Shown in pieces: positions 8,561-18,360 of a stretch of 64,000 bases of DNA. Position 1 is the stretch's first letter, and each line of letters opens with the position of its first letter. Location of the stretch: assembly GCF_047228825.1 (NCBI RefSeq), contig NZ_JBFEGN010000001.1:124001-188000 (forward strand), in the 5' to 3' direction. The position numbers and the translations under genes are program-made. The notes beneath the pieces were generated by a model. It saw only the letters and a list, made by a program, of their open reading frames with translations. It did not search any database and was not told the origin of the DNA. The DNA comes from Siminovitchia sp047228825. GTDB taxonomy: Bacteria; Bacillota; Bacilli; Bacillales; Bacillaceae_C.

Positions 8561-8866
8561 TTATTCATAAAGCAAAGCAGCAATTTTTTCGGCAAAACCC
8601 GCTTCCAATATTGCTGCCACGACCCTTGCATCCTTGCCGATGGCATGGCCGAGTGTTTCTCTTGTATCTGCATGCCGAACAGGTACACGGTAATATTGGC
8701 ATTTGTCCATCATTTTCTTTGCCGTATTGCGGGAGGCGTCTTTGGCTAAAATGACCAGTTTTGCCTGGCCATTCCGGATTTCCCTAAGGACCGGCTCTTC
8801 CCCCGAAACCACTTTTCCGGCCCGATGTGCCAGACCAAGCAACGACATCCATTTGTCCTGTGTCAC
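8561..8866 (-). CDS. ylxQ: L7Ae-family RNA-binding protein YlxQ
   Basis: A 101-residue L7Ae/L30e-fold protein, annotated in Bacillus as YlxQ (RplGA). The segment LGLAHRAGKVVSGEEPVL and the motif LVILAKDASRNTAKKM are typical of kink-turn-binding members. The start is a GTG overlapping the rnpM stop (GTGA), so it is translationally coupled to it. The family position between rnpM/ylxR and infB is very conserved. Confidence 0.93.
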   Translation of the reverse strand: MTQDKWMSLLGLAHRAGKVVSGEEPVLREIRNGQAKLVILAKDASRNTAKKMMDKCQYYRVPVRHADTRETLGHAIGKDARVVAAILEAGFAEKIAALLYE

Positions 8867-9138
8867 TTGTGATCTCCTTCAACAAGCGAAAGAAGTTCTT
8901 CGTATATTTCGTCAGTAACATCTGCTTCCAAATGATTTGCAAGAATGTTTTTCTTTTGTGCATCCAAAATGACTTGCCGGTCTTTCGACAGGTAAGCTCC
9001 CCTTCCGGATTTTTTACCCGTTAAATCAACGGATACCTCGCCTTCTTTGGAGCGGACAATTCGAATCATGTCTTTTTTTGGCTTCATCTCTCCTGTTGCC
9101 ACACATTTACGGAGCGGTATTTTTCTCTTTTTTACCAT
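8863..9138 (-). CDS. rnpM: YlxR family RNA-binding protein (RnpM)
   Basis: A 91-residue DUF448 protein. The motif IPLRKCVATGEMKPKKDMIRIVR followed by KSGRGAYL marks the family, which was renamed RnpM after evidence that the B. subtilis protein binds RNase P RNA; I rely on memory for that. ATG at 9138 with AGGGGTGAAG upstream, 12 nt after nusA. Confidence 0.93.
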   Translation of the reverse strand: MVKKRKIPLRKCVATGEMKPKKDMIRIVRSKEGEVSVDLTGKKSGRGAYLSKDRQVILDAQKKNILANHLEADVTDEIYEELLSLVEGDHK

Positions 9139-9150
9139 CTTGCTTCACCC

Positions 9151-10263
9151 CTATTCGATTTCTTCATTTATAAAATCGAATGATTCGTCCGACTCGTCTT
9201 TCTCCGGGAATCTTGGATATATCCCTGCTTCCCTTGCATCTGTCTCACTTTTAATATCTATTTTCCAGCCGGTTAATTTAGCCGCGAGCCGTGCGTTTTG
9301 CCCCCGCTTGCCGATGGCAAGCGATAATTGGTAATCCGGAACAACGACTGTTGTCGCTTTTTCTTCCTCATTGACGATGACATCGAGAACTTTGGATGGA
9401 CTCAAAGCATTGGCGACGAAAACAACCGGATCTTGTGACCATTCAACGATATCGATCTTTTCTCCTTTTAATTCGTCCACGATTGCCTGAACCCTTGATC
9501 CTTTCTGTCCGACGCAAGAGCCAACCGGATCAACGTCTTCCTGGTCAGTCGCAACGGAAATTTTGGAGCGGTCGCCAGCTTCTCTCGCCACGGATTTTAT
9601 TTCAACGGTTCCATCATATATTTCAGGGACCTCTATTTCAAATAATCGCTTCAATAGACCGGGATGCGTCCTCGATACAAATATTTGCGGACCTTTTGTC
9701 GTTTTTTCTACTTTCGTAATGTAAACTTTAATTCTGTCATGCGGTTTGTATGTTTCACCGGGCATTTGTTCACTCTGCGGGAGCAGCGCTTCAATTTTTC
9801 CAAGACTGACGTATATAAAACGCGGGTCCTGTCTCTGAACGATGCCTGTCATGATGTCATCTTCCCGGTCAACAAATTCGGAATAAATGATCCCTCTTTC
9901 CGCTTCCCGCACCCGCTGGGTGACGACTTGCTTGGCCGTTTGCGCGGCTATTCTGCCAAACTCCTTCGGCGTTACCTCCAGCTCCACAATATCCCCCGTT
10001 TCATAAGCCGGGTTGATGGAATGAGCTTCTTCCAAAGAAATTTCAAGCCGGGAATCGAAAACTTCATCCACTACCTCTTTTCTGGCAAAAACCCTCATCG
10101 TCCCTGTTTCCAAGTTTAAATCGACACGAACATTTTGCGCTTGGTTAAAATTCCTTTTGTATGCCGAAACTAAAGCAGCTTCGATCGCCTCGATCAAGAC
10201 ATCCCGGGAAATCCCTTTTTCCTTTTCCAATATGACTAGAGCATCCATTAATTCTGAGCTCAT
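9151..10263 (-). CDS. nusA: Transcription termination/antitermination protein NusA
   Basis: RNA polymerase-associated factor that modulates pausing, intrinsic termination and rRNA antitermination, 370 residues. Order: N-terminal polymerase-binding domain (1-125), S1 domain (about 135-200), then two KH domains with GSCVGQKGSRVQAI and LAIGKRGQNARLAA. The Bacillus-type short form ends in an acidic tail after KH2. The ATG at 10263 (MSSELMDAL) is chosen because GGGAGG is 8 nt upstream; the ATG at 10269 is too close to it. Confidence 0.98.
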   Translation of the reverse strand: MSSELMDALVILEKEKGISRDVLIEAIEAALVSAYKRNFNQAQNVRVDLNLETGTMRVFARKEVVDEVFDSRLEISLEEAHSINPAYETGDIVELEVTPKEFGRIAAQTAKQVVTQRVREAERGIIYSEFVDREDDIMTGIVQRQDPRFIYVSLGKIEALLPQSEQMPGETYKPHDRIKVYITKVEKTTKGPQIFVSRTHPGLLKRLFEIEVPEIYDGTVEIKSVAREAGDRSKISVATDQEDVDPVGSCVGQKGSRVQAIVDELKGEKIDIVEWSQDPVVFVANALSPSKVLDVIVNEEEKATTVVVPDYQLSLAIGKRGQNARLAAKLTGWKIDIKSETDAREAGIYPRFPEKDESDESFDFINEEIE

Positions 10264-10301
10264 GACCATGTCCTCCCCTTTAATATTCTTCGCTTTACCT
10301 G

Positions 10302-10769
10302 TTAAAAGACGACTGCCAAGCGGGCTTTTGCCACTTTATTCACTGGAATTTCAAACGTCTTTGTCCGGGTTTTTATCTTTATTTCAATAAACAGGTTTTC
10401 ACCGTTAAATGCGGTCAACTTTCCCTCAAACTCTTTTTCCCCATCGATCGGCTCATATGTTTTCACATTGACTTGCTTTCCCACCGCATTGGCAAAATCG
10501 GCTGCTTTCTTTAAAGGACGCTCTGCTCCGGGCGAGGATACTTCCAGGAAGTAATTGTGGGGGATCGGGTCCGCTTCATCAAGCTTCTCGCCCAGACGCT
10601 CGCTGACAATGCCGCACTCTTCAATATCGACACCGTTCGGTTTATCGATGAAAAGACGGAGAAACCAGTTTTTTCCTTCTTTCACATATTCAATATCGAC
10701 CAGTTCAAGCTTCATTTCTTCCAATATAGGAACTGCAAGTTTTTCTACAGTGTCAATTACTTTACTCAT
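10302..10769 (-). CDS. rimP: Ribosome maturation factor RimP
   Basis: A 155-residue 30S maturation factor (YlxS). Features: KLELVDIEYVKEGKNWFLR, ECGIVSERLGEKLDE and FLEVSSPGAERPLK, then a C-terminal SH3-like barrel. The ATG at 10769 follows GGGAGGTTTAT; the frame is open to 10883, but that extension runs through the leader hairpin and is not family-like. It is the first gene of the nusA-infB operon and has a promoter upstream. Confidence 0.96.
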   Translation of the reverse strand: MSKVIDTVEKLAVPILEEMKLELVDIEYVKEGKNWFLRLFIDKPNGVDIEECGIVSERLGEKLDEADPIPHNYFLEVSSPGAERPLKKAADFANAVGKQVNVKTYEPIDGEKEFEGKLTAFNGENLFIEIKIKTRTKTFEIPVNKVAKARLAVVF

Positions 10770-10902
10770 ATAAACCTCCCACGCTCCTGGTATCCATTTA
10801 TTCCAAAACAATGCGAAAGAGTGGGGGGCGCCCACTCTTTTGCAACGAGAGTATTCATAGTATTTCCAATAAAAATATACCATAACCCATTTTTATTTGC
10901 AA
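10770..10902 (-). promoter_or_regulatory. Promoter and hairpin leader of the rimP-nusA-infB operon
   Basis: Sigma-A promoter: TTGCAA (10897-10902), 17 nt, TATATT (10874-10879). The leader of about 100 nt contains a 10-bp GC-rich stem AAAGAGTGGG/CCCACTCTTT (10816-10825 with 10831-10840), loop of five, extended by TGC/GCA. No T run follows at once, so it is not a simple terminator. It may serve control of nusA/rimP expression (inference). Confidence 0.7.
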
Positions 10903-10949
10903 ACAAGGCAAACCCTCGCCGTTTTGGCTTGGACAAAGCAGCCCTCTTT

Positions 10950-13900
10950 TTAAAACAGGGACAATTGATTTTGTTCGGGCAGGGATGCCAAACAGCCATG
11001 GTTGTCCAAGTATTCCATAATGGTTTTGGAAACTTTTCCGCGGATTTGCATGTCCTCTTTGGAAAGAAATTCCCGCTCTTCCCTCGCTTTTACAATATTC
11101 AGCGCTGCATTCGTGCCAAGACCGGGGATGGCGTTGAAAGGCGGAATGAGCGAATCCCCGTCGATGATAAACTCTGTCGCGCTCGATTTATACAAGTCAA
11201 CGCGCTTGAATGTAAATTTGCGCTCGCACATTTCCAACGCAATTTCCAAAACGGTAAGGAGGTTTTTCTCTTTGGCTGTGGCATCCAGGCCTTTGGCATT
11301 GATTTCTTCAATTTTGGAGCGGATGGCCTGGGAGCCCCTGATCATCACTTCCAAATCAAAATCTTCCGCCCGTACTGTAAAGTACGCAGCATAGTAATAA
11401 AGCGGATAATGAACTTTAAAGTAGGCAATCCTTACGGCCATCAGCACGTAAGCTGTAGCATGCGCCTTCGGGAACATGTATTTTATTTTTTTGCATGAAT
11501 CAATATACCAATCCGGTACATTATTTTTTCTCATTTCTTCCTCCCATTCGGGAGTCAGGCCTTTTCCCTTTCGTACCGATTCCATGATCTTAAAGGCAAG
11601 AGACGGTTCCAGGCCTTGATAAATGAGGTAGACCATAATGTCGTCCCGGCAGCCAATGACGTCCGGCAACGTACAAATTCCGGAACGGATCAATTCTTGA
11701 GCGTTGCCGAGCCATACATCCGTTCCATGTGAAAGGCCCGATATTTGTACAAGCTCGGAAAACGTTGTCGGCTTTGTATCTTCAAGCATTTGCCTGACGA
11801 ATTTCGTTCCAAATTCGGGAATGCCAAGCGTTCCCGTTTTACACATAATCTGTTCCTCTGTTACGCCGATCGATTCGGTCCCGCTGAATATTTTCATCAC
11901 ATCGGGGTCATCAATCGGAATGGTTTTGGGATCAATTCCGCTCAGCTCCTGAAGCATCCGGATCACGGTCGGGTCATCATGGCCGAGGATGTCCAGCTTG
12001 AGCAAATTGCTGTCGATGGAATGGAAATCATAATGCGTCGTTCTCCAGTCGGATCCGACCGCATCGGCCGGATACTGAATCGGGGAAAAATCGAAGATTT
12101 CCATATTGTCCGGAACAACGATAATCCCTCCGGGATGCTGGCCGGTTGTTCTTTTTACACCTGTACATCCTTGGACGAGCCTTTCGACTTCCGCATTTCG
12201 CAGCATGAGATTGTGATCCTGCTCATATGCTTTGACATACCCGTAAGCTGTTTTTTCCGCAACGGTTCCGATCGTGCCCGCACGATAAACATAGTCTTCC
12301 CCGAACAAAACTTTCGTGTAATGGTGGGCTTTCGGCTGGTAATCCCCCGAAAAATTCAAGTCTATATCCGGTACTTTGTCTCCCTTGAAGCCCAGGAAAG
12401 TTTCAAACGGAATATCGTGGCCGTCTTTTTTATAGGTTGTTCCGCACTTCACACAGTCTTTATCCGGCAGGTCAAATCCGGAGCCGACCGAACCGTCATC
12501 AAAAAACTCGGAATGCTTGCAATGGGGGCATACATAATGCGGAGGAAGCGGGTTTACTTCCGTGATTTCCGTCATCGTAGCCACAAAAGAAGATCCGACA
12601 GATCCCCTTGATCCTACCAGGTAGCCGTCCTCGAGAGATTTTTTTACGAGTTTATGAGAAATCAAATAAATGACCGCAAAGCCGTGTCCAATAATGCTTT
12701 TCAGTTCCTTTTCGAGCCTTGCTTCCACAATTTCGGGGAGCGGATCGCCGTAAATCGATTTTGCCATTTCATAGCTCATTTGCCGGATTTCATCCTCGGC
12801 GCCATCGATTTTCGGCGTATATAAGTCATCCTTGATCGGTTTAATGTTATCAATCTTGTCATTAATGAGGTTGGAGTTTGTCACAACAACCTCATATGCT
12901 TTCTCTTTGCCAAGAAAAGAAAACTCGGAAAGCATTTCATCTGTCGTCCGGAAATGGACATCCGGAAGCTTGTGCCTGTTCAGCGGATTTGCCCCGCCTT
13001 GCGAGTTGATGAGAATCTCGCGGTATATTTTGTCTTCTTTGTTTAAATAATGGACATTTCCGGTGGCAGCGACTGGGATGTTTAAAGATTCTCCCATGTC
13101 AACGATGTTCCGGATAATATCCTCCAAGTCTTTTTCATCCCTGACAAGCTCCATCTCGATCAGCGGGGCATACACCGGTTTTGGATGTATTTCCAGGTAG
13201 TCATAAAAGGTTGCTGCTTTTTCGGCCTCGGCACGCCCCTTTTGCATCATCGCCTCGAATACTTCCCCTTTGTCACATCCGGATCCTACGAGTATTCCCG
13301 TTCTATGTTTTTCCAACAGGGAACGCGGAATGCGGGGAACTCTATAAAAATAGTCGAGATGCGAATAAGAGACGAGTTTATATAAATTTTTCAGGCCCGC
13401 TTCGTTTTGGGCAAGCAAAGTGCAATGGTACGGGCGGGCCTGTTTATAAGTGTCCCCTTCGCCCATATTGTCATTGAGCTGGTCATGATAAAGGATCCCC
13501 TTCTCTTTGGCATCGGCAAGCATTTTCAAAAAAATATTGCCGGTCGTTTCTGCATCATAAATCGCCCTGTGGTGCTGCACAAGTTCTATGTCAAACCTTT
13601 TTGCCAGCGTGTTTAGACGGTGGTTTTTAAAATCCGGATACAGGAATCTGGCAAGTTCAAGCGTGTCAATGACCGGATTGTCCACCTTCTCGAATCCGAT
13701 TTTTTGGTAGCCCGCATTTAAAAATCCGATATCGAACGAAGCGTTATGGGCTACAAGGATGCCGTCCCCTGTCCAGTTTTTAAAATCCTCAAGGACTTCT
13801 TCGATTTCAGGGGCATTTTCCACCATATCGTCCGTGATGCCGGTCAATTCAATTGTTGTTGCAGACAGCGGGTGATGGGGATTGGCAAATCTCTCAAACT

Positions 13901-15281
13901 TGTCAACGATTTCACCATGATGAATCTTGACTGCCGCCAGTTCGATAATTTTGTCATATATTGCTGACAGGCCGGTTGTTTCAACGTCAAAAACGATAAA
14001 AGTATCTTCTTCCAGCAGCCTGTTGGCACTGTTGTACGCGATCGGTACTCCGTCGTTTACCAAATTGGCTTCCAAACCGTAGATGACCTTTATATCATGT
14101 TTGCTGCCGGCACCGAACGCTTCGGGAAATGATTGAACGACGGCGTGATCGGTAATCGCCACGGCCGGGTGCCCCCATTTTTTCGCCTGGGCAATAAGAT
14201 TGCCCGCTGACGTGACAGCATCCATTTGGCTCATTGGGGTATGCAGGTGGAGTTCAACCCGCTTTTGGCCTTCCGCTTTGTCTTCACGCAATGTCGGTTT
14301 CACTTCATTAATGTCCTGCGCCATAATGACCAGTTCACGGGCAAATGTGTCCGTTTGAACGCTTCCGCGGACCTTTACCCACATGCCCTTTTTTAAACTG
14401 CCCATAAGGGAAGCATCATCGTTGTCTTTTGAGAACATTTTGACAGAAATGGAGTCGGTATAATCCGTCATTTTAAACGTAAGCAATGTTCTTCCGCTTC
14501 TGAGCTCTCTTGTCTCCGCCTGAAAAACATACCCTTCCACCGTTACCCGGCGTTCTTCGTCAACAATTTCCTCAAGCTTTTTCATCTCTTCATCATTTTT
14601 GATGGCATATCCAAGCATGAATGGCCCTGACGGATGGTCACCCTGATTGGTCCGTTTTTCATCCTCGAGCTTCTGCATTTCCAAAATAGCCTGCCTTGCC
14701 CGCTCTTCATCCTCTTTGCGTTTTGCTTCGACAAACCTCTCATATTCTTCGTTTGCTTCATTTTCGGGGCGGATTTTCGCAGAAAAAAGAAGGGAAGGAA
14801 AGCCAAATTGTTCGTAAACATCAGTGATCATTTTTCCATATTTCTCTTGTAGTGTTCTTGCCTCCATATCATTGCGGACCTGGACAATCATTTTATTTCC
14901 ATCAACTTTCGGTGTTTGACCGTTTAAAAGACCGAGCAGCAAAGGGGACATTCCGTCCATTTCTTTTAAACATCCCGGCCAATAATCTTCCACAAGCTTC
15001 TCTGGTATCGTTTTTTGCGAAGTCGAAAGCGTGAATTGGACGTGGGCAATATGCTGAAATGACTGCTCCAGCCTCCGGGCGAAATGTTCAAATATTTGAT
15101 AAGGCAAAATCCGCTCAAAAATAAAATAAAAGTGCCATTTCCTGTTGTTTCGATCAACAACAAGTTTCTCAATTTGACCGGATTGCAAATGCTCCATGTA
15201 CGGGTCATCCGTAAGGCCGATCTGTTGGAGCAGCAATTGGAAGCGTTCCTTCTTCTTGACGGGATTTTGCGTCTTTTGCAC
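10950..15281 (-). CDS. polC: DNA polymerase III alpha subunit, PolC type
   Basis: Replicative DNA polymerase of low-GC Gram-positives, 1443 residues. Order: N-terminal domain I, OB fold (about 245-330), the split PHP domain beginning VELHLHTPMSQMDA (342-355), a DnaQ-like proofreading exonuclease inserted in it starting FDVETTGLS (431-439), then the polymerase core with a zinc-binding CPHC...CVKC region, FLGFKGDKVPDIDLNFSG (metal-binding Asp pair), helix-hairpin-helix and a C terminus ending NQLSLF, a clamp-binding-like tail. GTG start at 15281 with GAGAGG upstream. All domains are intact. Confidence 0.98.
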   Translation of the reverse strand: MQKTQNPVKKKERFQLLLQQIGLTDDPYMEHLQSGQIEKLVVDRNNRKWHFYFIFERILPYQIFEHFARRLEQSFQHIAHVQFTLSTSQKTIPEKLVEDYWPGCLKEMDGMSPLLLGLLNGQTPKVDGNKMIVQVRNDMEARTLQEKYGKMITDVYEQFGFPSLLFSAKIRPENEANEEYERFVEAKRKEDEERARQAILEMQKLEDEKRTNQGDHPSGPFMLGYAIKNDEEMKKLEEIVDEERRVTVEGYVFQAETRELRSGRTLLTFKMTDYTDSISVKMFSKDNDDASLMGSLKKGMWVKVRGSVQTDTFARELVIMAQDINEVKPTLREDKAEGQKRVELHLHTPMSQMDAVTSAGNLIAQAKKWGHPAVAITDHAVVQSFPEAFGAGSKHDIKVIYGLEANLVNDGVPIAYNSANRLLEEDTFIVFDVETTGLSAIYDKIIELAAVKIHHGEIVDKFERFANPHHPLSATTIELTGITDDMVENAPEIEEVLEDFKNWTGDGILVAHNASFDIGFLNAGYQKIGFEKVDNPVIDTLELARFLYPDFKNHRLNTLAKRFDIELVQHHRAIYDAETTGNIFLKMLADAKEKGILYHDQLNDNMGEGDTYKQARPYHCTLLAQNEAGLKNLYKLVSYSHLDYFYRVPRIPRSLLEKHRTGILVGSGCDKGEVFEAMMQKGRAEAEKAATFYDYLEIHPKPVYAPLIEMELVRDEKDLEDIIRNIVDMGESLNIPVAATGNVHYLNKEDKIYREILINSQGGANPLNRHKLPDVHFRTTDEMLSEFSFLGKEKAYEVVVTNSNLINDKIDNIKPIKDDLYTPKIDGAEDEIRQMSYEMAKSIYGDPLPEIVEARLEKELKSIIGHGFAVIYLISHKLVKKSLEDGYLVGSRGSVGSSFVATMTEITEVNPLPPHYVCPHCKHSEFFDDGSVGSGFDLPDKDCVKCGTTYKKDGHDIPFETFLGFKGDKVPDIDLNFSGDYQPKAHHYTKVLFGEDYVYRAGTIGTVAEKTAYGYVKAYEQDHNLMLRNAEVERLVQGCTGVKRTTGQHPGGIIVVPDNMEIFDFSPIQYPADAVGSDWRTTHYDFHSIDSNLLKLDILGHDDPTVIRMLQELSGIDPKTIPIDDPDVMKIFSGTESIGVTEEQIMCKTGTLGIPEFGTKFVRQMLEDTKPTTFSELVQISGLSHGTDVWLGNAQELIRSGICTLPDVIGCRDDIMVYLIYQGLEPSLAFKIMESVRKGKGLTPEWEEEMRKNNVPDWYIDSCKKIKYMFPKAHATAYVLMAVRIAYFKVHYPLYYYAAYFTVRAEDFDLEVMIRGSQAIRSKIEEINAKGLDATAKEKNLLTVLEIALEMCERKFTFKRVDLYKSSATEFIIDGDSLIPPFNAIPGLGTNAALNIVKAREEREFLSKEDMQIRGKVSKTIMEYLDNHGCLASLPEQNQLSLF

Positions 15282-15315
15282 CGTTTATCCTCTCCCATCC
15301 ATTAATATTCGGTAA

Positions 15316-15344
15316 ATAAAGGAAGGCACCTAAACAGGTACCTT
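15316..15344 (-). terminator. Terminator after proS
   Basis: An 8-bp stem AAGGTACC/GGTGCCTT with one G-U pair (15337-15344 with 15323-15330) begins at the proS stop codon and is followed by TTTATTT on the minus strand. Confidence 0.7.
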
Positions 15345-17058
15345 ACACTTGTGCCGATAATTCTTTGAAAATATTTTTCAATGTCGCCAAAAGATCACGG
15401 TGATGGACTTCCATCATTTCACCGGTTTTTCTTATTTTCACTTCTACAATTCCTTCGGAAGCTTTCTTGCCGACCGTTACACGCACCGGAAGGCCGATTA
15501 AATCCGAGTCGTTAAACTTGACGCCTGGCCGTTCGTTGCGGTCATCAAACAATACATCATATTCATTCATTAATTCGTTATATAATGCTTCCGTAAAACC
15601 GGCTTGTTCGGAATCTTTCATGTTAACCGCAATAAGATGCACATCATATGGCGCAATATTCACTGGCCAGATCAACCCTTGTTCATCATTGAACTGTTCG
15701 GCAACCGCAGTGAGCGTTCTTGAAACACCGATTCCGTAACATCCCATGATGTAAGGATGGGATTTTCCGTTTTCATCGAGGAATCCGGCGGACATCGCCT
15801 CACTGTATTTTGTTCCCAATTTAAAAATATGTCCTACTTCAATGCCGCGCGCAAACCTGATTGTCCCTTTACCGTCAGGTGAAGGATCGCCCTCCTGGAT
15901 AAACCTGAGATCAGCGTATTGCCAAACGGTAAAATCACGTTCCGGTACGACATTGATATAATGATGTCCATCTTCATTGGCACCGCAGACAGCATTGATC
16001 ATGGCCCCGACCGCATGGTCTGCTATGATTTTCATTTCGGAAGGAATATTAATCGGTCCAATCGATCCGAAGGAACAATTTAACAGCTCTTTTGTTTTCT
16101 CTTCCTCGGCAAACTCTACGATTTTGGCGTTCAAAGCTTTCTTTACTTTTATATCGTTGACATCGTGATTTCCACGAACGAGAACCATGACGGGTTCTTC
16201 ATCAGCGATCATGACAAGTGACTTAATGACTTCTGAAGGCTTTACATTCAGAAATGCCGAAACGTCCACTATTGTTTTTTGGTTTGGGGTTGCAACTTTT
16301 TTCAATTCTTTTTCCGCAATATCCGGCTTTTCATATACTTGGCGAACGTCAGCCATTTCAACATTCGCCGCATAGTCGGATTGATCGGAAAAGGCAATCG
16401 TATCTTCCCCGATTTCCGACAGCACCATGAATTCCTGCGTATCTTTGCCGCCAATGGCGCCGGAATCTGCCAATACGGATCGGAAGTTCAGGCCGCATCT
16501 GCGGAAAATATTCGTATACGCCTGATGCATTTTCCGATAAACTTCATCCAGGCTTTCTTCTGATGTATGGAAAGAATAGGCGTCTTTCATAATAAATTCG
16601 CGTCCGCGGAGCAACCCGAAGCGGGGCCGCTTTTCATCCCGATATTTCGTTTGAATTTGGAATAAAGTTAATGGCAGACGCTTATAAGATTGGATTGCAT
16701 CATTCACAAGACTTGTGATGACTTCCTCATGGGTGGGCCCCAAGGCAAAATTTCTGTCGTGGCGATCACGAAGGCGCATCAATTCATCGCCATATGTATA
16801 CCAGCGTCCTGATTCTACCCATAGTTCGGCAGGCTGGAGTGCCGGCAGGAGCAGTTCTGCAGCTCCCGCCTTTTCCATTTCTTCCCTGATGATTTTTTCG
16901 ATATTGTCCAGTGTTCTCTTCGCCAGCGGCAGATAGGAATATACACCGCTTGCAACCTGTTTGATAAATCCCGCCCTGAGAAGAAGCTGATGGCTCTTTA
17001 TTTCTGCATCAGACGGAACATCCCTCAGGGTAGGGATAAAAGTCATGCTTTGTTTCAT
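15343..17058 (-). CDS. proS: Prolyl-tRNA synthetase (bacterial type)
   Basis: Class II synthetase charging tRNA-Pro, 571 residues, the usual bacterial length with the editing (INS/YbaK-like) domain inserted at about 240-385. Motif 2 region YRDEKRPRFGLLRGREFIMKD and motif 3 IMGCYGIGVSRTL are present; an anticodon-binding domain forms the C terminus. The ATG at 17058 follows AGAGGTG. Only 21 nt separate it from rseP, so there is no room for a T-box leader and it is probably read from the upstream operon. Confidence 0.97.
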   Translation of the reverse strand: MKQSMTFIPTLRDVPSDAEIKSHQLLLRAGFIKQVASGVYSYLPLAKRTLDNIEKIIREEMEKAGAAELLLPALQPAELWVESGRWYTYGDELMRLRDRHDRNFALGPTHEEVITSLVNDAIQSYKRLPLTLFQIQTKYRDEKRPRFGLLRGREFIMKDAYSFHTSEESLDEVYRKMHQAYTNIFRRCGLNFRSVLADSGAIGGKDTQEFMVLSEIGEDTIAFSDQSDYAANVEMADVRQVYEKPDIAEKELKKVATPNQKTIVDVSAFLNVKPSEVIKSLVMIADEEPVMVLVRGNHDVNDIKVKKALNAKIVEFAEEEKTKELLNCSFGSIGPINIPSEMKIIADHAVGAMINAVCGANEDGHHYINVVPERDFTVWQYADLRFIQEGDPSPDGKGTIRFARGIEVGHIFKLGTKYSEAMSAGFLDENGKSHPYIMGCYGIGVSRTLTAVAEQFNDEQGLIWPVNIAPYDVHLIAVNMKDSEQAGFTEALYNELMNEYDVLFDDRNERPGVKFNDSDLIGLPVRVTVGKKASEGIVEVKIRKTGEMMEVHHRDLLATLKNIFKELSAQV

Positions 17059-17079
17059 CTATTGCACCTCTGCTTATAA

Positions 17080-18345
17080 TTATTTAATGATAAAAAACCG
17101 TTGTATATCATTCCATGTGACGACAATCATCAAGACCATCAAGAGGGCAAAACCGATAAAGTGGACCATTCCTTCTTTTTGGCGGTCAATCGGTTTCCCC
17201 CGCAAGGCCTCAACGCCAAAGAACAAGAGGCGGCCGCCATCAAGCGCAGGGATCGGCAGCAAGTTCATGATGCCAAGGTTAATGCTCAAAAGCCCCGCCC
17301 ATTTCATTAAAAACAATACTCCTATCTGAGCTGCTGTTTCCGTTGTTTTATAAATACCTACCGGACCGGCGAGCATGTCTATTGAAAATTGGCCCGTCAC
17401 AAGCGTCCCAAGCAATTGGATAATTTTGACCGTCCAATTGTAAGTCTCTACAAATCCAAATGTTGCCAGCCGCAGGAAGGACTTGTCGATCGGGGCCTGC
17501 ACGCCGATCATGCCAATCTCCTGATCATCGGCGATTTCCCTTTTTGGTGTCACAGGAATGTCCAGCGTTTTGTCATTTCGTTCAACCGTAAAAATCAGCT
17601 CTTCTTCCGGATGGCTTCGGACAATTTCCGTAATGTCGTCGAAATCCGAAATTTCCGCGCCATCAATGCTGAGGACGGTATCACCTTCCTGCAGCCCCGC
17701 TTCCTGGGCGGTACCGTCGGGAAGCAGCTTCCCGATGAGCGGCTCATTTACCTGAACACCCTGGATGAAGCCAAGCAAAGTAAAGATCACAATGGCCAGT
17801 ACAAAATTCATCATCGGACCGGCAAAAATTGTCATTGCTCTGGCACCGAGCTTTTTGGAGGCAAATTGCCGGTCCCAAGGTGCGATGAGCGTTTCGGTTT
17901 GGTCCTCAACAATAACCGTTTTTCGGGAAAGATGAAAAGTTTTTAAAGTCTCATCTTCTCCGTCTTCATACCCTTTAATGATCAGATCGTGTTCCAAATC
18001 GGCCATTTCAACTTCAATGGTCCTGGCATCCGGAAACCGGTCTCTCCCCTGTAAAATGATTTTTTCCACAAGTTCGTTGTTGTCGAACACAAGCGCGATC
18101 CGATGGCCGGGTTTGATCTCAATCATTTCGGGATCTTCACCTGCCATCCGGACAAATCCGCCGATCGGCAAAAGCCGGATCGTATAGGTCGTCTCATTTT
18201 TCGTATGAGAAAAAACTTTGGGCCCAAATCCGATGGCAAATTCCCTTACGAGGATTCCAGCGCGTTTGGCAAATATGAAATGCCCAAGTTCATGGAAGAA
18301 CACGAGTGCCCCGAAAATGATCATAAAAGCAATGACTGTATTCAA
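17080..18345 (-). CDS. rseP: Site-2 intramembrane metalloprotease RseP (RasP)
   Basis: A membrane zinc protease that cleaves anti-sigma factors and signal-peptide remnants. The zinc motif HELGH lies in the first membrane segment (residues 18-22 with the chosen start), a PDZ domain lies in the middle (around 210-275) and the second metal-ligand motif NLLPIPALDGGRLL is near the C terminus, followed by a last membrane helix. The TTG at 18345 (MNTVIAF) is preferred, with AAGGTGG 8 nt upstream; a GTG at 18357 overlaps the Shine-Dalgarno. It follows dxr by about 15 nt. Confidence 0.95.
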   Translation of the reverse strand: MNTVIAFMIIFGALVFFHELGHFIFAKRAGILVREFAIGFGPKVFSHTKNETTYTIRLLPIGGFVRMAGEDPEMIEIKPGHRIALVFDNNELVEKIILQGRDRFPDARTIEVEMADLEHDLIIKGYEDGEDETLKTFHLSRKTVIVEDQTETLIAPWDRQFASKKLGARAMTIFAGPMMNFVLAIVIFTLLGFIQGVQVNEPLIGKLLPDGTAQEAGLQEGDTVLSIDGAEISDFDDITEIVRSHPEEELIFTVERNDKTLDIPVTPKREIADDQEIGMIGVQAPIDKSFLRLATFGFVETYNWTVKIIQLLGTLVTGQFSIDMLAGPVGIYKTTETAAQIGVLFLMKWAGLLSINLGIMNLLPIPALDGGRLLFFGVEALRGKPIDRQKEGMVHFIGFALLMVLMIVVTWNDIQRFFIIK

Positions 18346-18360
18346 AAAAATAACCACCTT

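Noticed and set aside
10770..10883. N-terminal extension of rimP
   Set aside because: It runs through the promoter-proximal leader hairpin and lacks family similarity.
17059..17079. T-box leader upstream of proS
   Set aside because: Only 21 nt separate proS from rseP, which is too short for a T-box.
18346..18357. GTG at 18357 as the rseP start
   Set aside because: The GTG is part of the AAGGTGG Shine-Dalgarno; the TTG at 18345 is correctly spaced. Not fully excluded.
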